Origin: Cristatella mucedo
Lineage: Eukaryota > Bryozoa > Phylactolaemata > Cristatellidae
Assembly (NCBI GenBank): GCA_009760855.2
Contig: WPIO01000008.1
Location: 945,001-1,009,000, forward strand
Length of the DNA: 64,000 nt
Direction of reading: 5' to 3'
The number at the start of each line of letters is the position of its first letter. Position 1 is the first letter of the stretch. Shown here in pieces: positions 12,526 through 38,970 of the stretch. The translations under genes were made by a program, and so were the position numbers. The notes under the pieces are model-generated. The model ran no database searches and was not told where the DNA came from. It was given only the letters and a program-made list of their open reading frames with translations.

Positions 12526-13177
12526 CGAGACATCGAGACACTCAGCTTGATCGTCTTAGAGGTACTAGAAATTTCGCAAACGGCACTCATCAGGTGACTG
12601 CATAAACGACTTGCATCAACCTTCGTACAGGAGAATTTGCTCACTTGCCCATGGATCCATGGACTCAGATTCGAAATTATCTAAGTGGATAATGATATTA
12701 CCCGTGTATGAAGTACATTCCTTTAAAGCTGTGCAGTCGAGTTTTACCGTATTATAATCAGCTTAAAATGCCCAAGTTGTGACGACTTGTATGCTGTTCC
12801 GTAGTCTGGCAACCGGTTTTCCATATTTTGCTGTCAGTAAGCTGTGTACAGAGATCAGCACTGCTGCATTTTCCTAGCTGGAACTTCATCTAGACATCGG
12901 TCGCCGGCCAAATGCTGCGTCCGACCTTGTCCGGTTTGTTTGCCACGAGTCTCATTGCAGCCTCGAGATTTTCTTGGAAGCAGCTGCTCGACGACGTCAA
13001 GATTTCAGCATTTCAGCAAGCTCTCCGTGCGTGCTACAAATCGTTCTCGTATCTCTGCAGCCAGAGCCAGAGCTCTGCAATTTCATTTGACTTTTTCCTG
13101 CGTGCTTTGCTTGCTTACGTGTGCACGATTCGGTGCATCTTACTGACCAGCCATCCTAATGTCGCAGCAGCCACGTT
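12526..13177. other. Unique DNA, possible diverged LINE sequence
   Basis: A 222-codon open frame begins at 12912 but runs on through the SINE2 and into the LINE fragment, so it is not a gene. Confidence 0.35.
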
Positions 13178-13320
13178 AGATATAGTTCATATGTATGGCG
13201 CCCTAAGAGAACTTAATCTCTATTCGGGCGCTTCACTTATGCCTCGGGGCTCGAGCCCACGACCTCGGCCAGACCTTGATCAGGGCAAGCACCTTAACCG
13301 CAGGGCCAAGCCAGCTCGGT
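13178..13320 (-). mobile_element. SINE2 copy
   Basis: AGTTCATATGTATGGCGCCC, GAGAACTTAATCTCTATTCG, GGCTCGAGCCCACGACC and CAGGGCCAAGCCAGCTCGG. It abuts a LINE fragment. Confidence 0.8.
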
Positions 13321-13660
13321 GCATTACATCACTGGTCATCAAATTTCACTGGCTGCCTGTTAGGCAGCGTATCGGTTTCAAAATCGTGTCACTTGTTCTT
13401 AGGTCCTTTCATTTTCTTGCTCTTGCCTACCTATCTGAACTAGTTTCACGTCGCGCATTGCTCCCACCTTCTCCTGGCACCGGTCGATTGGTAATGCCCC
13501 GATCTAACTTCATATCGAATTGGATACCGCATTGGAGACCTTCTGTCAGCATGCTCCCACAGCTTGGAACTCACGTCTGACTGACATCGCATCATCTCCC
13601 GATTTGAGGCTATTCAGCAGCAAAAGAAAAATCTAAAGCCTGCTTGTTCTTCACAGCTTT
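13320..13660 (+). pseudogene. LINE reverse transcriptase C-terminal fragment
   Basis: The frame reads FHWLPVRQRIGFKIVSLVLR, LALAYLSELVSRR and then RLVMPRS, the C-terminal module seen in LINE A but with clear divergence. It could be a third related family. A SINE2 copy abuts its 5' side at 13320. Confidence 0.7.
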
Positions 13661-13991
13661 TGTGCCGCCGTGGTAAATTGTCCTTTGGGCGTGCTTGTTG
13701 CACGGTGTGGCTAAAAAACGAGAACGACATGCTTTTGTATTGTGCCCAAGTGAACTTATAATTTTTCCTCTGTGCTTTGAGCGCCACAGCCACGACTTGG
13801 CCGATGCCGTGCTCAGCAGTTTGCTGCAAAAGTTGGTCCAGTGCCTTTTCTTCCCAGCGTTTGCTATTACCGGAAATTGCTGAAATTTGCTTTTGTCATT
13901 TCGATAGATCAAGCCCCACTCTTCAATGTTCCCGTGGGTGTGACCATCAGCCCATTCCAGCCTGTTGACTATAATAATATAATATATCGAT

Positions 13992-14026
<35 letters not shown>

Positions 14027-14606
14027 TATTTATGTATATGTATGACGTCTATATTTATGTGTGTGTCGATATAATAATCGCCTTCCAGTTTAGACGTTAG
14101 CCGAGTTAAATCTCACGCAGAATTAGTGACATTTCTGTTGCGAATTCCTTGTTTTTGAAGCGCTATCAACGTGCCCTTATCGACAGCAAAGGTGGCCCGA
14201 TGGGAAATTGGTGAAGGACTAGCGCATCGTAGGAATTCCTTGCACTCTCTTGCATATATAACGTTCACGACTATGTTCTCTGCCGTCCTACGCGTGCTTA
14301 CATAATGGCGACCGTTTGGGTTAAATTGGTTGATTTTAGATATGCTTGCTCGCGTGGTGCTCCTTGAGCCATATAATCTGGAGATGCTTTGTGTTGCTAG
14401 GTGCTAAATTTCTGGGGCACCAGGCTGCTTCTACATGCTGGAGCGTCGGAAATGCGCCTGCTGCACCTGTTCCGGGGTGTGCCGTGGACACAAACGTGAG
14501 ACCACTGTAGAAATCCCTTGCTCTCTTCAGGCGGCAACCTTGCAACCCGGACCTCTCTGCCCAGCTGCAGACTTTGCTTCGGCTTCGTTGCAATGTTTTG
14601 TCGAGA
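13661..14606. other. Unique DNA with an (AT)n run near 13997-14025
   Basis: No gene seen. Confidence 0.4.
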
Positions 14607-15130
14607 CACGATAATAATAATAATAATAATAATAATATTGCACTTGATAAAGCGCCCTCAGAGAACTTAATCTCTTTCTAGGCGCTTTACATTTGCTGCA
14701 AAGTGATACGCAATAGAATAGCAAGTAAAATCATGCTTGAAAAACAAACAAAATGAATAACATGGTTAGGGGTTACATGCACTGGGTCAGCATGCAAATG
14801 TGGTTAGTGGCAGCATGAACAGTGTCAGCACGCATAAGCACATCGAGGACGAATCACAAGGACCCACTAAATGCTGTCCTAAATAGGTATGTTTTAAAGT
14901 TTCTTTTAAATGTGGTCAGGTCAGGGGATGTTCTGATGCAGGTCGGGAGGGAGTTCCAGGCTTTGGGAGCATACGAGCTAAATGCACGGTCTCCAAAGGA
15001 TTTAAGGTTTGTACGAGGTATTTCTAGACTGTTGGATTCCGAAAAGCGAGTGGTACGATGCTTTGCCTGATGGGGTAGTATATCTGAAAGATAGGCTGGA
15101 GCCATAGAATGAAGAGACCTAAACATGAAG
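14607..15130 (-). pseudogene. LINE A 3' end (about 520 bp)
   Basis: The minus strand codes the last ~90 residues (RSLHSMAPAYLSDILPHQ..., KAWNSLPTCIRTSPDLTTF) in one open frame to a stop at 14854. The 3' UTR and an (ATT)n tail follow at about 14612. It is very similar to the 9945-11870 copy. The 5' truncation is near 15126. Confidence 0.85.
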
Positions 15131-15904
15131 CTGATTACGCTATGAAAAGCACTAAAAACCAGCTGCCTGTTTGTTATATTAAGTTGCTGCTGAGAATCTC
15201 CCTTTGATCTTGTTTTTTTTGCTCTTCAAAACGCTGCGCCGTGCTTTTCCAACGATGGATATGCTATAGAACAGGTGTACTGGTCAGTTCCTGCTCAAAG
15301 ACATCCAAGCAGCCTCACCCCGAGTCATCATTCTGCCTTGACTCGGCACGTGAAAGGTCATCGAGTGCTGGTTAACCCCTCCTGCCCTCGGACTGGCCCC
15401 CCCCCAGCACGGCCATCGTTCGGTGTGCACTGTGAGCTGAATTCTTGTTGCCATCGCCTGCGTCCACGGTAGCGTTCTTTGCCGTCTTCTTGAGCCACTC
15501 GTTCGGCCGACTCACTGGACCCGTCGAAGGCCTCATGGTTGCATGGATGTGGGTGTCTTCACTGCAGGATTCGTCCCTATTCAGCAGTTCCATTAGGCAG
15601 CGAGGCATTTCTGGCTGCTCAAATGCCGCATTGGTAATGGGCGCATTTTGCTGAGCACGTTTTATGCAGAAAGCTGTTACGAGTGCATCGAATCCTATCA
15701 ACGCAGTAATGGTCATTCAGAGGGCATAGGTTCGTGCGATCGCATGACCTGGGAATGTAGCGGAACTTGGCGAATGCGTATTTATTGTCGAGGCTGGGTG
15801 AAAATTAGTTTCATTTTGCTATGCACGTGCTCGCACGAGCACACCTGGGTTGCCAATGGCGTTCCTGGCAGGCTCTTACTTGGATGTGACGTCGTAGGCC
15901 AGCA
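15131..15904. other. Unique DNA, nothing assigned
   Basis: Short frames only. Confidence 0.35.
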
Positions 15905-16068
15905 ATGACTCGATTGCCTAAGCCTTGCGGTTGGATGCTTGCACTTCAGCGACCGGGTCATGGGTTCGAGTCGTGCACGAGCAGTTCTGTATTTCTCGCT
16001 GCAAGCTGCAGTGATTACAGCTGGGATTCTTTGCTTGTTGATAGCTCTTTGGCCTGCTGTATAACAGA
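15905..16068 (+). mobile_element. Possible tRNA-derived SINE relative
   Basis: CGACCGGGTCATGGGTTCGA and GTCGTGCACGAGC give a B-box-like core. The 3' part ends ...GGCCTGCTGTATAACAGAAA. It shares layout but little sequence with SINE1. Confidence 0.35.
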
Positions 16069-16111
16069 AATAGTAATAATAATACACTTGATAAAGCGCC
16101 TTCAGAGAACC

Positions 16112-16194
<83 letters not shown>

Positions 16195-16220
16195 CGCTTT
16201 ACATTTGCTGCAAAGGAAAC
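16065..16220 (-). mobile_element. LINE A tail with an expanded (CT)n inside
   Basis: The left part AATAATACACTTGATAAAGC and right part CGGCGCTTTACATTTGCTGC are LINE A tail. Between them the usual short TCTCTCTC of the tail has grown to about 78 bp of CT (16115-16192). Confidence 0.8.
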
Positions 16221-16559
16221 ACGAGGCTGCTAAATTAGTTAACCTCAAGTCTGCTTTTTTTGGTCAGTATGGCTAGTTTTGGCGGTTGGTCCGTGCCAGT
16301 CTTAAATCAGCTGCGGCCATTCCATCCTGCCCGACGCCCGCCCCAAGACGCTGCTGGTCGCTGTGGCGCCAGGCGCCATTAAATAGCTGGCCGGCTGGTG
16401 CTAAAGTGAACAGGGCTGGCTGCTGATGGGTGACTGCATCCTCCCGAAGGCAGGGGAGCCGTGGACAGACTGTCTTGTCGAGCAACACCTCCTCCCCCGA
16501 GGAGGGGCTGGACCGCGCTAGGCTGAGCAGCATCGCAAGCAGCTGCGAGCGCAAACTGT

Positions 16560-18480
16560 CCGCCGTCGTCGGCTGCTAGGGTGCCTGCTTAGTTGGCGCT
16601 GGTCAGGCCGCTGCCTGCCTGCCTGCCTGGCTACCTGCGATCCTCGGCTGCAGCTCCTTCTGACCGGCACTTCTTATTGCGCCAGCTCGGCTATTCGCCT
16701 CTGCCCGTCCCTCCCCTTCGGGCGGAAAATTGACCTTGACTGCACGGCAGCGCCTGGCAACGCGTGGCCGGTTGCCGTCCGTCCGTCCCCGGGCTTCCGC
16801 CTGACCTGTCCCCCATTGTTCTGCCGGCACCCCTCCTCGCCCAAGACAGCCAGGCAGGCAGGGATGTCAAGAGGCGACTCTGAATCGGGTGGGGGGAGTC
16901 TTGCGCAGGCGCACTGCTGCGTCAAGCCTGTATCACTCCGCGGCCAGCCTCCGCGGCAGAATCTCGGCGGTGCGCTGCCGCTCGTCCATAGTTGCACTCC
17001 GAACTCGGGCCGAGCTCGCTGTGCCGGTGTGCCGCAGTGACAGTAGCAGTCTCGTCGTCTGGCGCACTATTGCGGCGGAGTTTTGCACCGCCTCTCTAGC
17101 GTCTAGCGCTGCCACCGTCCGCCGAGCTTCTCTGCGGAAGCGTCTGCTACCTTCGCCGCCGTTCTTCCCGGCGGGTCCGCTCGACGTCGTCGTCGCGAGC
17201 CCCGCCCCGTCATTCGAGAATCGCCGGGCGAGAAGTGAGGAATCATGTCGCGCATGCTGCCGATCGGGCGACCCTACCGATGCGATAGATGCGGTGTGAG
17301 AAAGTACTACTGCTGGAGCAGTGGCGCCAGCTGGCGCTGGCAAGGTGCCTCCGGTAGGCAAAGCGCTCGCACGCCGGCAGGTGCTCGCTCGTTCACGAGT
17401 GTTGGTGCGCGCGCGACCGTGCGTGCGTTCGTGCGCGCGACCGTGCGTGCGAGCGTGCTCGTCGTGGCCAGCTGGCCCAAGCGATGGCGCGTCTGGTACC
17501 GCTGCTACGGCAGCGGCCGCAGCAGCAGCATCGGCTTGCGGCTCGCCCTGCCTGGGGGCTGCGGGGCGGGGCAGAGTCCTTTTCCTGTTGGCAAAGCCGG
17601 GCGTTCGTTCGTTCGTTCGTTCGTTCGTCGGCCGTGGGAACCAGCGCCGGCCGAAACCCAGGCAGACCCTTTTTCCCATGACTGGCATGCTGGTATGCGA
17701 GGCGAACTGCTGCAGGCTCTCCTCCCAGCCCACCTGCATTGGGTTAGCGAGCGAGTGAATGCGAGGTGCCGGTTGTGGTGGCCGCCTGCGGAGCAGTTTG
17801 CCTCGGCCAGGTAAGGCTATTCGGTTTCTTCGTGCAGTGCTCAGTTAGCGGCCCGGGTCGCTTCCCAGGCTCCGCTGCTGCAGCCAGCAGCAGCAGCAGC
17901 AGCATCGCGGGACTCCACCTGATGCCTCTCGCTTTGTCGGTAGCAGCCTCGATGCTAATCCCTCGTGCACTAGAATGCGGCCTTTGTATCTGGCCTCCGT
18001 GTCGAGGCACCCAACTGTGCCTAGTATGTGAGAACGCAATTGCTGTTGAGAATGCCTCTGGCTAAGCCGGTTGTTGTGGCCGAAGTTTGAGAGGAGGAGG
18101 AGGAGGAGGGTGAGGAGACCTTCAAAGTTGCCGGTCCGGCCCTCCGGCTGCTTAGGCCTGCAGTCTTGCGCCTAGGGCTTGAGGGAGGCTGCTACCGGGC
18201 TGGGCTGCTCACAATGGGCCCACTCTGGCTCCTCGGCCAGCCTGCAGTGGAACGATTGTGCCGAAGCCTCGGCTAAGCCGAACCGGAGAGCTGCACTTAG
18301 TCTGAAGTGTGGTTGTTCAGCACGCCACAGTGCACAGCCACAGTGCACAGCCACAGTGCACAATTAAGTGTTTATCGCTGGAACGGTCAGTGCCCGATCT
18401 GCCCGGCGGCCTTCCTGTATCGGCCACGCTTGGCCACCGGCTTTTGCCGTGAGTCCGCCGTTCTGTTACCATTGCGGCAT
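16560..18480. promoter_or_regulatory. GC- and CpG-rich region upstream of Su(H)
   Basis: The stretch is clearly richer in G+C and CpG than the flanks. It contains many overlapping open frames on both strands, a (TTCG)n tract near 17604-17628, and a 14-bp unit GCCACAGTGCACA repeated three times at about 18323-18362. It is the most likely site of the Su(H) promoter and first exon. No TATA box or initiator could be assigned. Confidence 0.35.
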
Positions 18481-18485
18481 AACAG
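18368..18485 (+). other. Possible 5' untranslated or upstream exon of Su(H)
   Basis: A textbook donor CAG|GTAAGT lies at 18485/18486, about 360 bp before the 18848 acceptor, so splicing between them is plausible. The only phase-compatible frame has no ATG after the TAA at 18365-18367, so this is more likely UTR than coding. The 5' edge is a guess. Confidence 0.25.
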
Positions 18486-19074
18486 GTAAGTCTCGGCTAA
18501 AATACGTCCTCTGCCAGCGCTCCCGCACACATCTATATCACTCTCATGCACATGGAGGTGTGTGTGTGTGCGCGCGCGCGCAAGCACGCGCACAAGAGTT
18601 TGTGCTTGCTTGCTGCTCGCATGGGTGTGCGTGCACGGGTGCTGCCGAGTGCTCGCCTAGTCTCTGTGCGCTTCCGTATGTATTTAAGTGCACGTGAATG
18701 GCTGTGCGTTTATTTATTATTTATTGTCTGTCCACTTATCGTGTCCAAGTCACATGTGAAAAGCAGTAGCTGTGAAATATATGAAAGTATTACTGTGCTG
18801 ATATAAATGTTTGGCTGCGATTATGCTCACGATTCATTTTTTACCAGGCGACCGGGCCTTGCAGCTGGCCGCCGCACAGACCATCCACCTGGATCGCAGC
18901 TGCATATCGGCTCTGACGCCTCCCGGCAGCGGCGGAGGTGCGGCCGTGGCCGCCTGCTCCATCGGAAGTGACATCTTTGATTCAGTTGGGGCTTCGCAGC
19001 AACAGCACTCTCTGCCCGTCGCCACCGACTGCCGTGGGCCTCCCACGCCGACGCCGTCTCCGCCGGTCGCCGCC

Positions 19075-33299
<14,225 letters not shown>

Positions 33300-34301
33300 A
33301 CGATCGGCAGCTCACCGCACCTTTGCCACCGCCGCTGTTGACGTCACCACCGCCGCCGCCAGCACTCGCTCTGCGCACCGCCGGAAGCAGCGCCGGAGCC
33401 CCGATTCGCTGCTGGCAGCGATGGTCGCCGCAGGGCGCTCTCGTGAGCCGCCGCCGATCGCGTGCTTCCTTCCGACGTCGACGTTGAAGGGGGCGGCGCT
33501 TCCGCACCCCAGCACCACCGGCAGGCAGCTGCCTCGGCATTGGTGGGCGACCGATTGGCCGTTGGCCTGCTCGCCGCCGTGTGGCAGCGGGCAAGCTGCC
33601 TCATCGTCGCGTTTCCGCAGAGCAGCTGCCGTCGGGGTAGCCCACCTCCGTGGCAGCCCGTGCCTATGCTCGCGGCTTTTTCGGCTTCGCATGGACGATG
33701 CCGAAGAGCCTCGACCAGCGCCCCGAATCGGCCTCGCCGCCGTCGGCATCAGGCAGCAGCGCTGCTACACGGTTCCTGGCGCTCGCGTGCGATCTGTAGC
33801 AGTCGAGCGCATGCTCAGGAATTCTCGTTCTTTGGCGACGGCAGCGCAGTGTGCGCCAGCCAGGCACGATGGCCGCGCCTCGAGCCCTGTAGCTGAGTCT
33901 GAGCTTCGCTGCCTCTGCCGATCGCACTCAGCTCGACCTGCCGCGGCCGCGCCCATTCGTTCGCCCGTCCGGCCTCGTATCACTTCGATCCGATTTCTTC
34001 TTCCTCTGCCCGTTCTTCTTCTCACGGTTCTGTCGATTGGGTCCCCGATTGGTTTTCAATTTTCCAGTTGCAACTGCTCGCTCTCTTTTTGAGCCGAGAC
34101 CGTTAGGTGCGCGATCCTTCTTGCCGGCGGGGTCGGATTCTTCTTGTCGGCGCGAGAGCCCTCCACTGGTCATGGTCATGTGGTCCGGTAGTCACTCTCG
34201 AGAGCCTTCCATTTCCAAGGTATCCTTCTGCCCATCGGTTTCAGCCAGTTTCTCCATTTCCTTCCGTTGCTATCGTTCCTGCACACGCACACACACACTC
34301 A

Positions 34302-34370
<69 letters not shown>

Positions 34371-35524
34371 CGGACACCCCCTCTGTCGTACTGTTGCTCT
34401 GGCTTCATTGTTTCAGCTGCCTTTCTTACAATCTGCTGCCTTTCCTTCATTGGCAATTGTCACCTTTTGCTCACGCTGGATCTGTGTGCGAGGGGCCGGC
34501 CGCGAAGTGAGCCGTGCCGCGATGCCGTTGCGTTCAGCTCCAGGCCGCGATATGCGCGAGGCGTAATTGTGAATCAGCATTGTCGAGTCGGCGGCGGAAG
34601 CAGTGATGACAACGAGGCTACGTCGTCGTCACTGCTAACGGTGGAGACGTCGTGCCGTTTTGACCCTGGCTGAGCTCTATTTAATTTGATGATTTAGATA
34701 ATACAGATACGCGGTGATTTTTTCAAACGCTTATTTTTTCTAACGCTGCTCAGTAGATTCGTCTTCGTTGCAGGCAAAGAGAATCGCAGAAGCTGCAGTT
34801 CAGCGATGCTTTGGGGGGGAGACTGTGGCCGTGTGGGAGTGGCCAGGGTAGCCGTCTTTATCAGCAATCGTTAAAAGAGGGGATCTTAGCTTGTGGAGCT
34901 TGAGCTGATTTATCATGGTATGACCTTTTTAGGAATCGGCTGAATTCTTCCTCGCTCGTTGACTGCTCGGCTGTTCTTAGCAGGACCTCTGCTCTTCGAT
35001 GATCGAAACGCAATGTTTGGTTACCTGCTGTTTTTTTTGGTTACCTGCACATAGCTGAAGAGAGTACCTAGTTCGAGGCCCTGAGTGGCTGCTAAGTCGG
35101 CCGATGTTTGCCTGCATTCCAGAAACTAAGGTGCCACCACATTTTCAGGGATGTTACGGTGCCCCTTGTCCGTGTATAGCAAGCAATATCAAGCTGAGAG
35201 TTTACCTGATCGACGTGCACTTCCTACCGACCTAATCAGCTGGCTCTTACTCGTAAGGGATAGCCAGGTAGGAAGCCAGGTCTTGACATTGCCTTAGTCA
35301 GACGATCGTCCGATGGCCGAAGTTGTGATGGACTGAGATCGCCTCTTTGGGTCGGTCTGAGCGATGGCCACAGCCAGTGGGACCAGGCTGCCATTGCAAA
35401 CAAAAAATGTGTGGCTTAAAATCCCAAGCTAGCTGACCTTGTCTTGCAGACAGCTTTGCGGACCTTTACCCCGATGCTTTGCAGTCATCGCTGCCTCTGG
35501 CAAAGCCCAGATTTACGCCCCTCT
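33300..35524. other. DNA downstream of Su(H): GC-rich, then average
   Basis: The first ~700 bp are very GC-rich with long overlapping frames and may be 3' UTR. A (CA)n run lies at 34282-34368. No polyadenylation signal or gene was recognised. Confidence 0.4.
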
Positions 35525-35605
35525 CCCTTTGCAGCAAATGTAAAGCGCCTAAAAAGAGATTGAGTTCTCTGGGGGTGCTTTATCAAGTGCATTATTATTA
35601 TTTAG
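35525..35605 (+). mobile_element. LINE A tail fragment
   Basis: CCTTTGCAGCAAATGTAAAG to TTTATCAAGTGCATTATTAT: same tail as at 32890, plus orientation. Confidence 0.75.
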
Positions 35606-35749
35606 GAGGCCAAATATAGAGTCTTGCTAGAGGCCATTAATCCCTTAGAGAGGCCGAAGGGCTTGTCGGACTGCATGTCCCTGGTCTGGGGGTGCTGCCT
35701 TTTTGCTACCTTTTATCTTTTTACTTTGTTTCTTAAGAAAAAAAGACAA

Positions 35750-35915
35750 GCTGATTTAACAGCCTCTTTTGTATAGCGACAGACCAGCCTTTGCGGCTAT
35801 CCCCACGGCTTGCAGTGGCGGTAAAGGGTCGCCCATCGCAGGATTTGAACCCACGACCTCGGGAGCAAGGTCGCGATAAGCAATCGCCTTACCTAGTGTG
35901 TGCCATCAAGAAGCC
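35750..35915 (-). mobile_element. SINE1 copy
   Basis: AGCTGATTTAACAGCCTCTT, GCTTGCAGTGGCGGTAAAGG, GGATTTGAACCCACGACC and GCCTTACCTAGTGTG. Confidence 0.8.
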
Positions 35916-36004
35916 GGAACGAGCAGCCGGCAGCTTCCTAACCTCGTCAAACAGCCGCTGCTCAAAGAGCTGTGATGTATAGTGAGCTTTGATTTGTGCA
36001 TAGA

Positions 36005-36150
36005 CACAATAATAATAAAAATGCACTTGATACAGCGCCCTCAGAGAACTCAATCTCTTTCTGGGCGCTTTACATTTGCTCCAAAGGGAAACTCGATTGA
36101 ATGGTGAGTAATATCATGCTTGATAAACAACATGAATAATATGGTTAGGG
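36005..36150 (-). mobile_element. LINE A 3' UTR fragment
   Basis: AATAATAATAAAAATGCACT, then GATACAGCGCCCTCAGAG and the internal 3' UTR with ATGAATAATATGGTTAGGG. Confidence 0.75.
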
Positions 36151-38179
36151 GATTGCATAATTCGCCGTAAGGAATGGCTGGCAAGAGGCAAACCTTGGCG
36201 ATGCAGTTTGGCTGTGGCAATCGTTGCGTATTTCCTTTCTGTTCCGTTATGCACTGATGATCGGTAGTAAAAAGATCTCTTCTACATTTGCTGTCACGTG
36301 GTTCGTCGAAGTCATCCCACTATTGTTTCAAAAAGGCTGGCTTTACGCCTGCCGTTGCTAGTTCTCATCAATGTATCACTTCCGTAAGTCTTGGCAAAAA
36401 ATTAGACCCGTGCTAGCTACGCTGCTTTATTCAAGTGTCTTAGACAGGGCCCCTGTCCCAGCGACGCAGACAGCCGAGTGGGAAGAAAATAGGAAGAATG
36501 CGTAGCCGTCCGAGCGCGCCCTCAGCGTAAGTCCACGAAGGGGGCGGTGGCTAAAATCGGCTCGTCTTACAAATTTTAGTTTCTAATAATTTCTCAACCG
36601 GAAGTTCACAGGTAGAGACCGACTTAGCACTGTAGCTCTGAAGATGCACGCGCATGCATTCTTAGCGTCCATCTAAGGACCCGGTGGCGCCCTCTAGAGA
36701 CGGACCGTGAAGCTTTGCATCACGGGTGCGCCTACTGGTAGACCGCCAGTCCCGTGCGGCTAGCCTTCCAATGGGCGGAGCTTCAGGTGAACTCCCGGAA
36801 ACGGAAATGGGAAGCGGCAACTCTTTAGAGAAGCGCGTGGGAGCGTTTCTAAGCGGCGCGCCTTCGGCGCAGGACAGCTTCTGAGATGAGCACACGGGGA
36901 TACGAGTATCTATTTTTAACGTAAACGAGGAAATGCCCACTCCACTTCGACCGAGCTGACGGCGAACCGCCGAAGGCGCACTTCGCGGCTTGCGGAGAAC
37001 TTCAAGGACTTCGCGGCTGCCTCGGGCTTGGAGACGCGCCTAAAACACTGTACCGCCTCATCAACTTGGACAAATAGGATTCCACCTGCAGACCGAATCT
37101 AAAAAAAAAACTCCCGGAAGGCATTCTTTCAGTGCAGCAGACGCCCAGGCATTCCCAAAAAGGATTACAAACAGCCGACTCTGTAGGCCCTTTGGTATCG
37201 GCGGCAAAATATTTTACTTTCAATTTTGACGCATGAAGTTAATTATATATTAAGTACGAATCAGTCAGGTATCAGTTATGCGGCTTCCCGTTCGCGAATG
37301 CGCTTTTATCAAGTGCGCGCGACATCTCACTGCTGTCTTTAGCAATGTCGTAGAACTCGACACTCTCGATAACTGCTTAGTTTCCTGCTCCGTCTGACAA
37401 GCTTGGAAAGCGTAGGCAAAACATTTTTCTCTTATAAAGTCTGGGCTGGCCGCCTCTGTGTTTAATTGCTAGTGAGCTCGGCGGGGCGTCCGACGCGGCT
37501 CGGCGGTTGGGTAAACACTTAGGCTTGTAAGAAACGCGAAAAGCGTAACAAATATGGACACTCTTATTGCAGATACATTAATACCATCCAAGCCCACTCG
37601 CGGAATCGATAACTATCGCTCGCTAGACCCTGCCGGCGAACTCCCTTCCAGCCAACAGACCGCAACTATACGGTGCGGCGCTCCGCTACGTTACGTAAGC
37701 TCCGCGCTCCTGCCCTTTCTTCCGGCCGTGTACGATGGCTAGAGCGTATCGGCGTTCTAAATAAAGCCAGCCGTAAAGCTAGGCACTGAGAAACGGAAAA
37801 GAAGCGTCGATCCTTCTCGAGCGAGAACGACAGGCCGAGTGGAATAGCGGCCTCGCCCTAGTCACGGCACGGCTCCCTCCGTGCTCATAGAATCCTCCGG
37901 GGCGCGACTGCGGCAGCCATTGCGGGCCGTTTCGGCGTCCGCTCGCCGCCTCTTCGTCGACTGTCGCGCGTTGCCATATCGTAATTCAGCTAAGCCTGAT
38001 AGCGATTGTAGTATATAAAATATTAATGAAATAACAAGGCTTTGTTATAGAGGCCCGAGAGAAATGCTAATCTAGTTCCGGGTACTTTGGGCTCGCTAGA
38101 AAGGAAGCGGGCATCCATTCGCTAACGTTAGCGAGCGCAGTATCAGCACGCGAAAGGTCAATTGGCGCGGACGCAGCAA
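36151..38179. other. Intergenic DNA, nothing assigned
   Basis: Locally CpG-rich (37400-38000) but without a supported reading frame. A 62-codon frame at 37554-37742, followed by AATAAA at about 37760, is too weak to call. Confidence 0.4.
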
Positions 38180-38604
38180 ATGTCGTGACGAACCGGTGAG
38201 TTCTTAGCTACTTTTAAAATGTCTTTGAGTTAGTGGATGTCTTTAAGTCAGTCGGCAACGAGTTCCGGGCTTTGAGAGCATACGAACTGAGGGCATGGTC
38301 TCCAAACAATTCGAGGTTGGCTCGAAGCAAGGATAAACGATTTGAGCCTGAATAGCGGGTGGGACAAAGCGAAGCCTGAGAAGAATGTATTTCAGATGTC
38401 TAGAATGGAGCTAGAGAATGAAGGGACCTCAAGTGAGTGACAGAGCCTTCAAGTGGATACGCTTCTGTATTGGTCGAAAGTGCAGGCCGGTGACTAGTGG
38501 GGTGATTTGGTTACGAGGCGTTTACGACCGACAAACTTAACTGCCGAGCTGTATACCAACTGCCTCATTGTAAAGGCTAGACAACATGCGAGTAATGAGC
38601 GTGC

Positions 38605-38970
38605 CGCGCTGGTTTGACCCAGTGGATAAGTTGCTCTCCTTCCACGATCGAGGTCAAGGTGAATGCATTTGATAAATAAATACTAGCTAATTTAGCACCC
38701 TCTTTTTGCATAGCGACAGAAGAGCCTTTACGGCTATCACCACCGCTTGCAACGGAGATACAGAATCACCCACCGCAGAATTCGAACCCACGATCTCGGG
38801 ACCGGGGTCGTGAAAAGCAACCGCCTTACCTAGTGTGCCATCACGGCTCACCAATTTGATGGCTGAGCTCGTGAGCTCGAGCCCTGTGGCGCATGTGAAG
38901 CGCCTGAATAGAGATTAGTTCTCTTAGGGGTGCTATACAAATGAATAATATAATTATATATAGAAGTATA
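38605..38970 (+). mobile_element. SINE2 inside LINE A, itself split by SINE1
   Basis: The head (GCTGGTTTGACCCAGTGGAT) starts near 38608 and breaks at about 38670. The B-box region and tail (GAGCTCGAGCCC, GCGCCTGAATAGAGATTAG, then an AT-rich end) follow at 38853-38965. Confidence 0.8.
38672..38852 (-). mobile_element. SINE1 copy inserted in a SINE2
   Basis: It is a full-length minus copy, from TACTAGCTAATTTAGCACCC to CATCACGGCTCACC, with the B box in TTCGAACCCACGATC. ATTTGAT is found on both sides as a probable target-site duplication. Confidence 0.85.

Noticed and set aside
17245-17293. ATG-led short exon ending at a GTGTGA donor, phase-compatible with 18848
   Set aside because: The donor is weak and the phase match has a one-in-three chance. 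The Kozak ATG at 19075 is better supported.
18307-18489. Frame with CPIC and good codon use
   Set aside because: Its phase at the 18485 donor does not fit the next exon, and no domain is recognisable.
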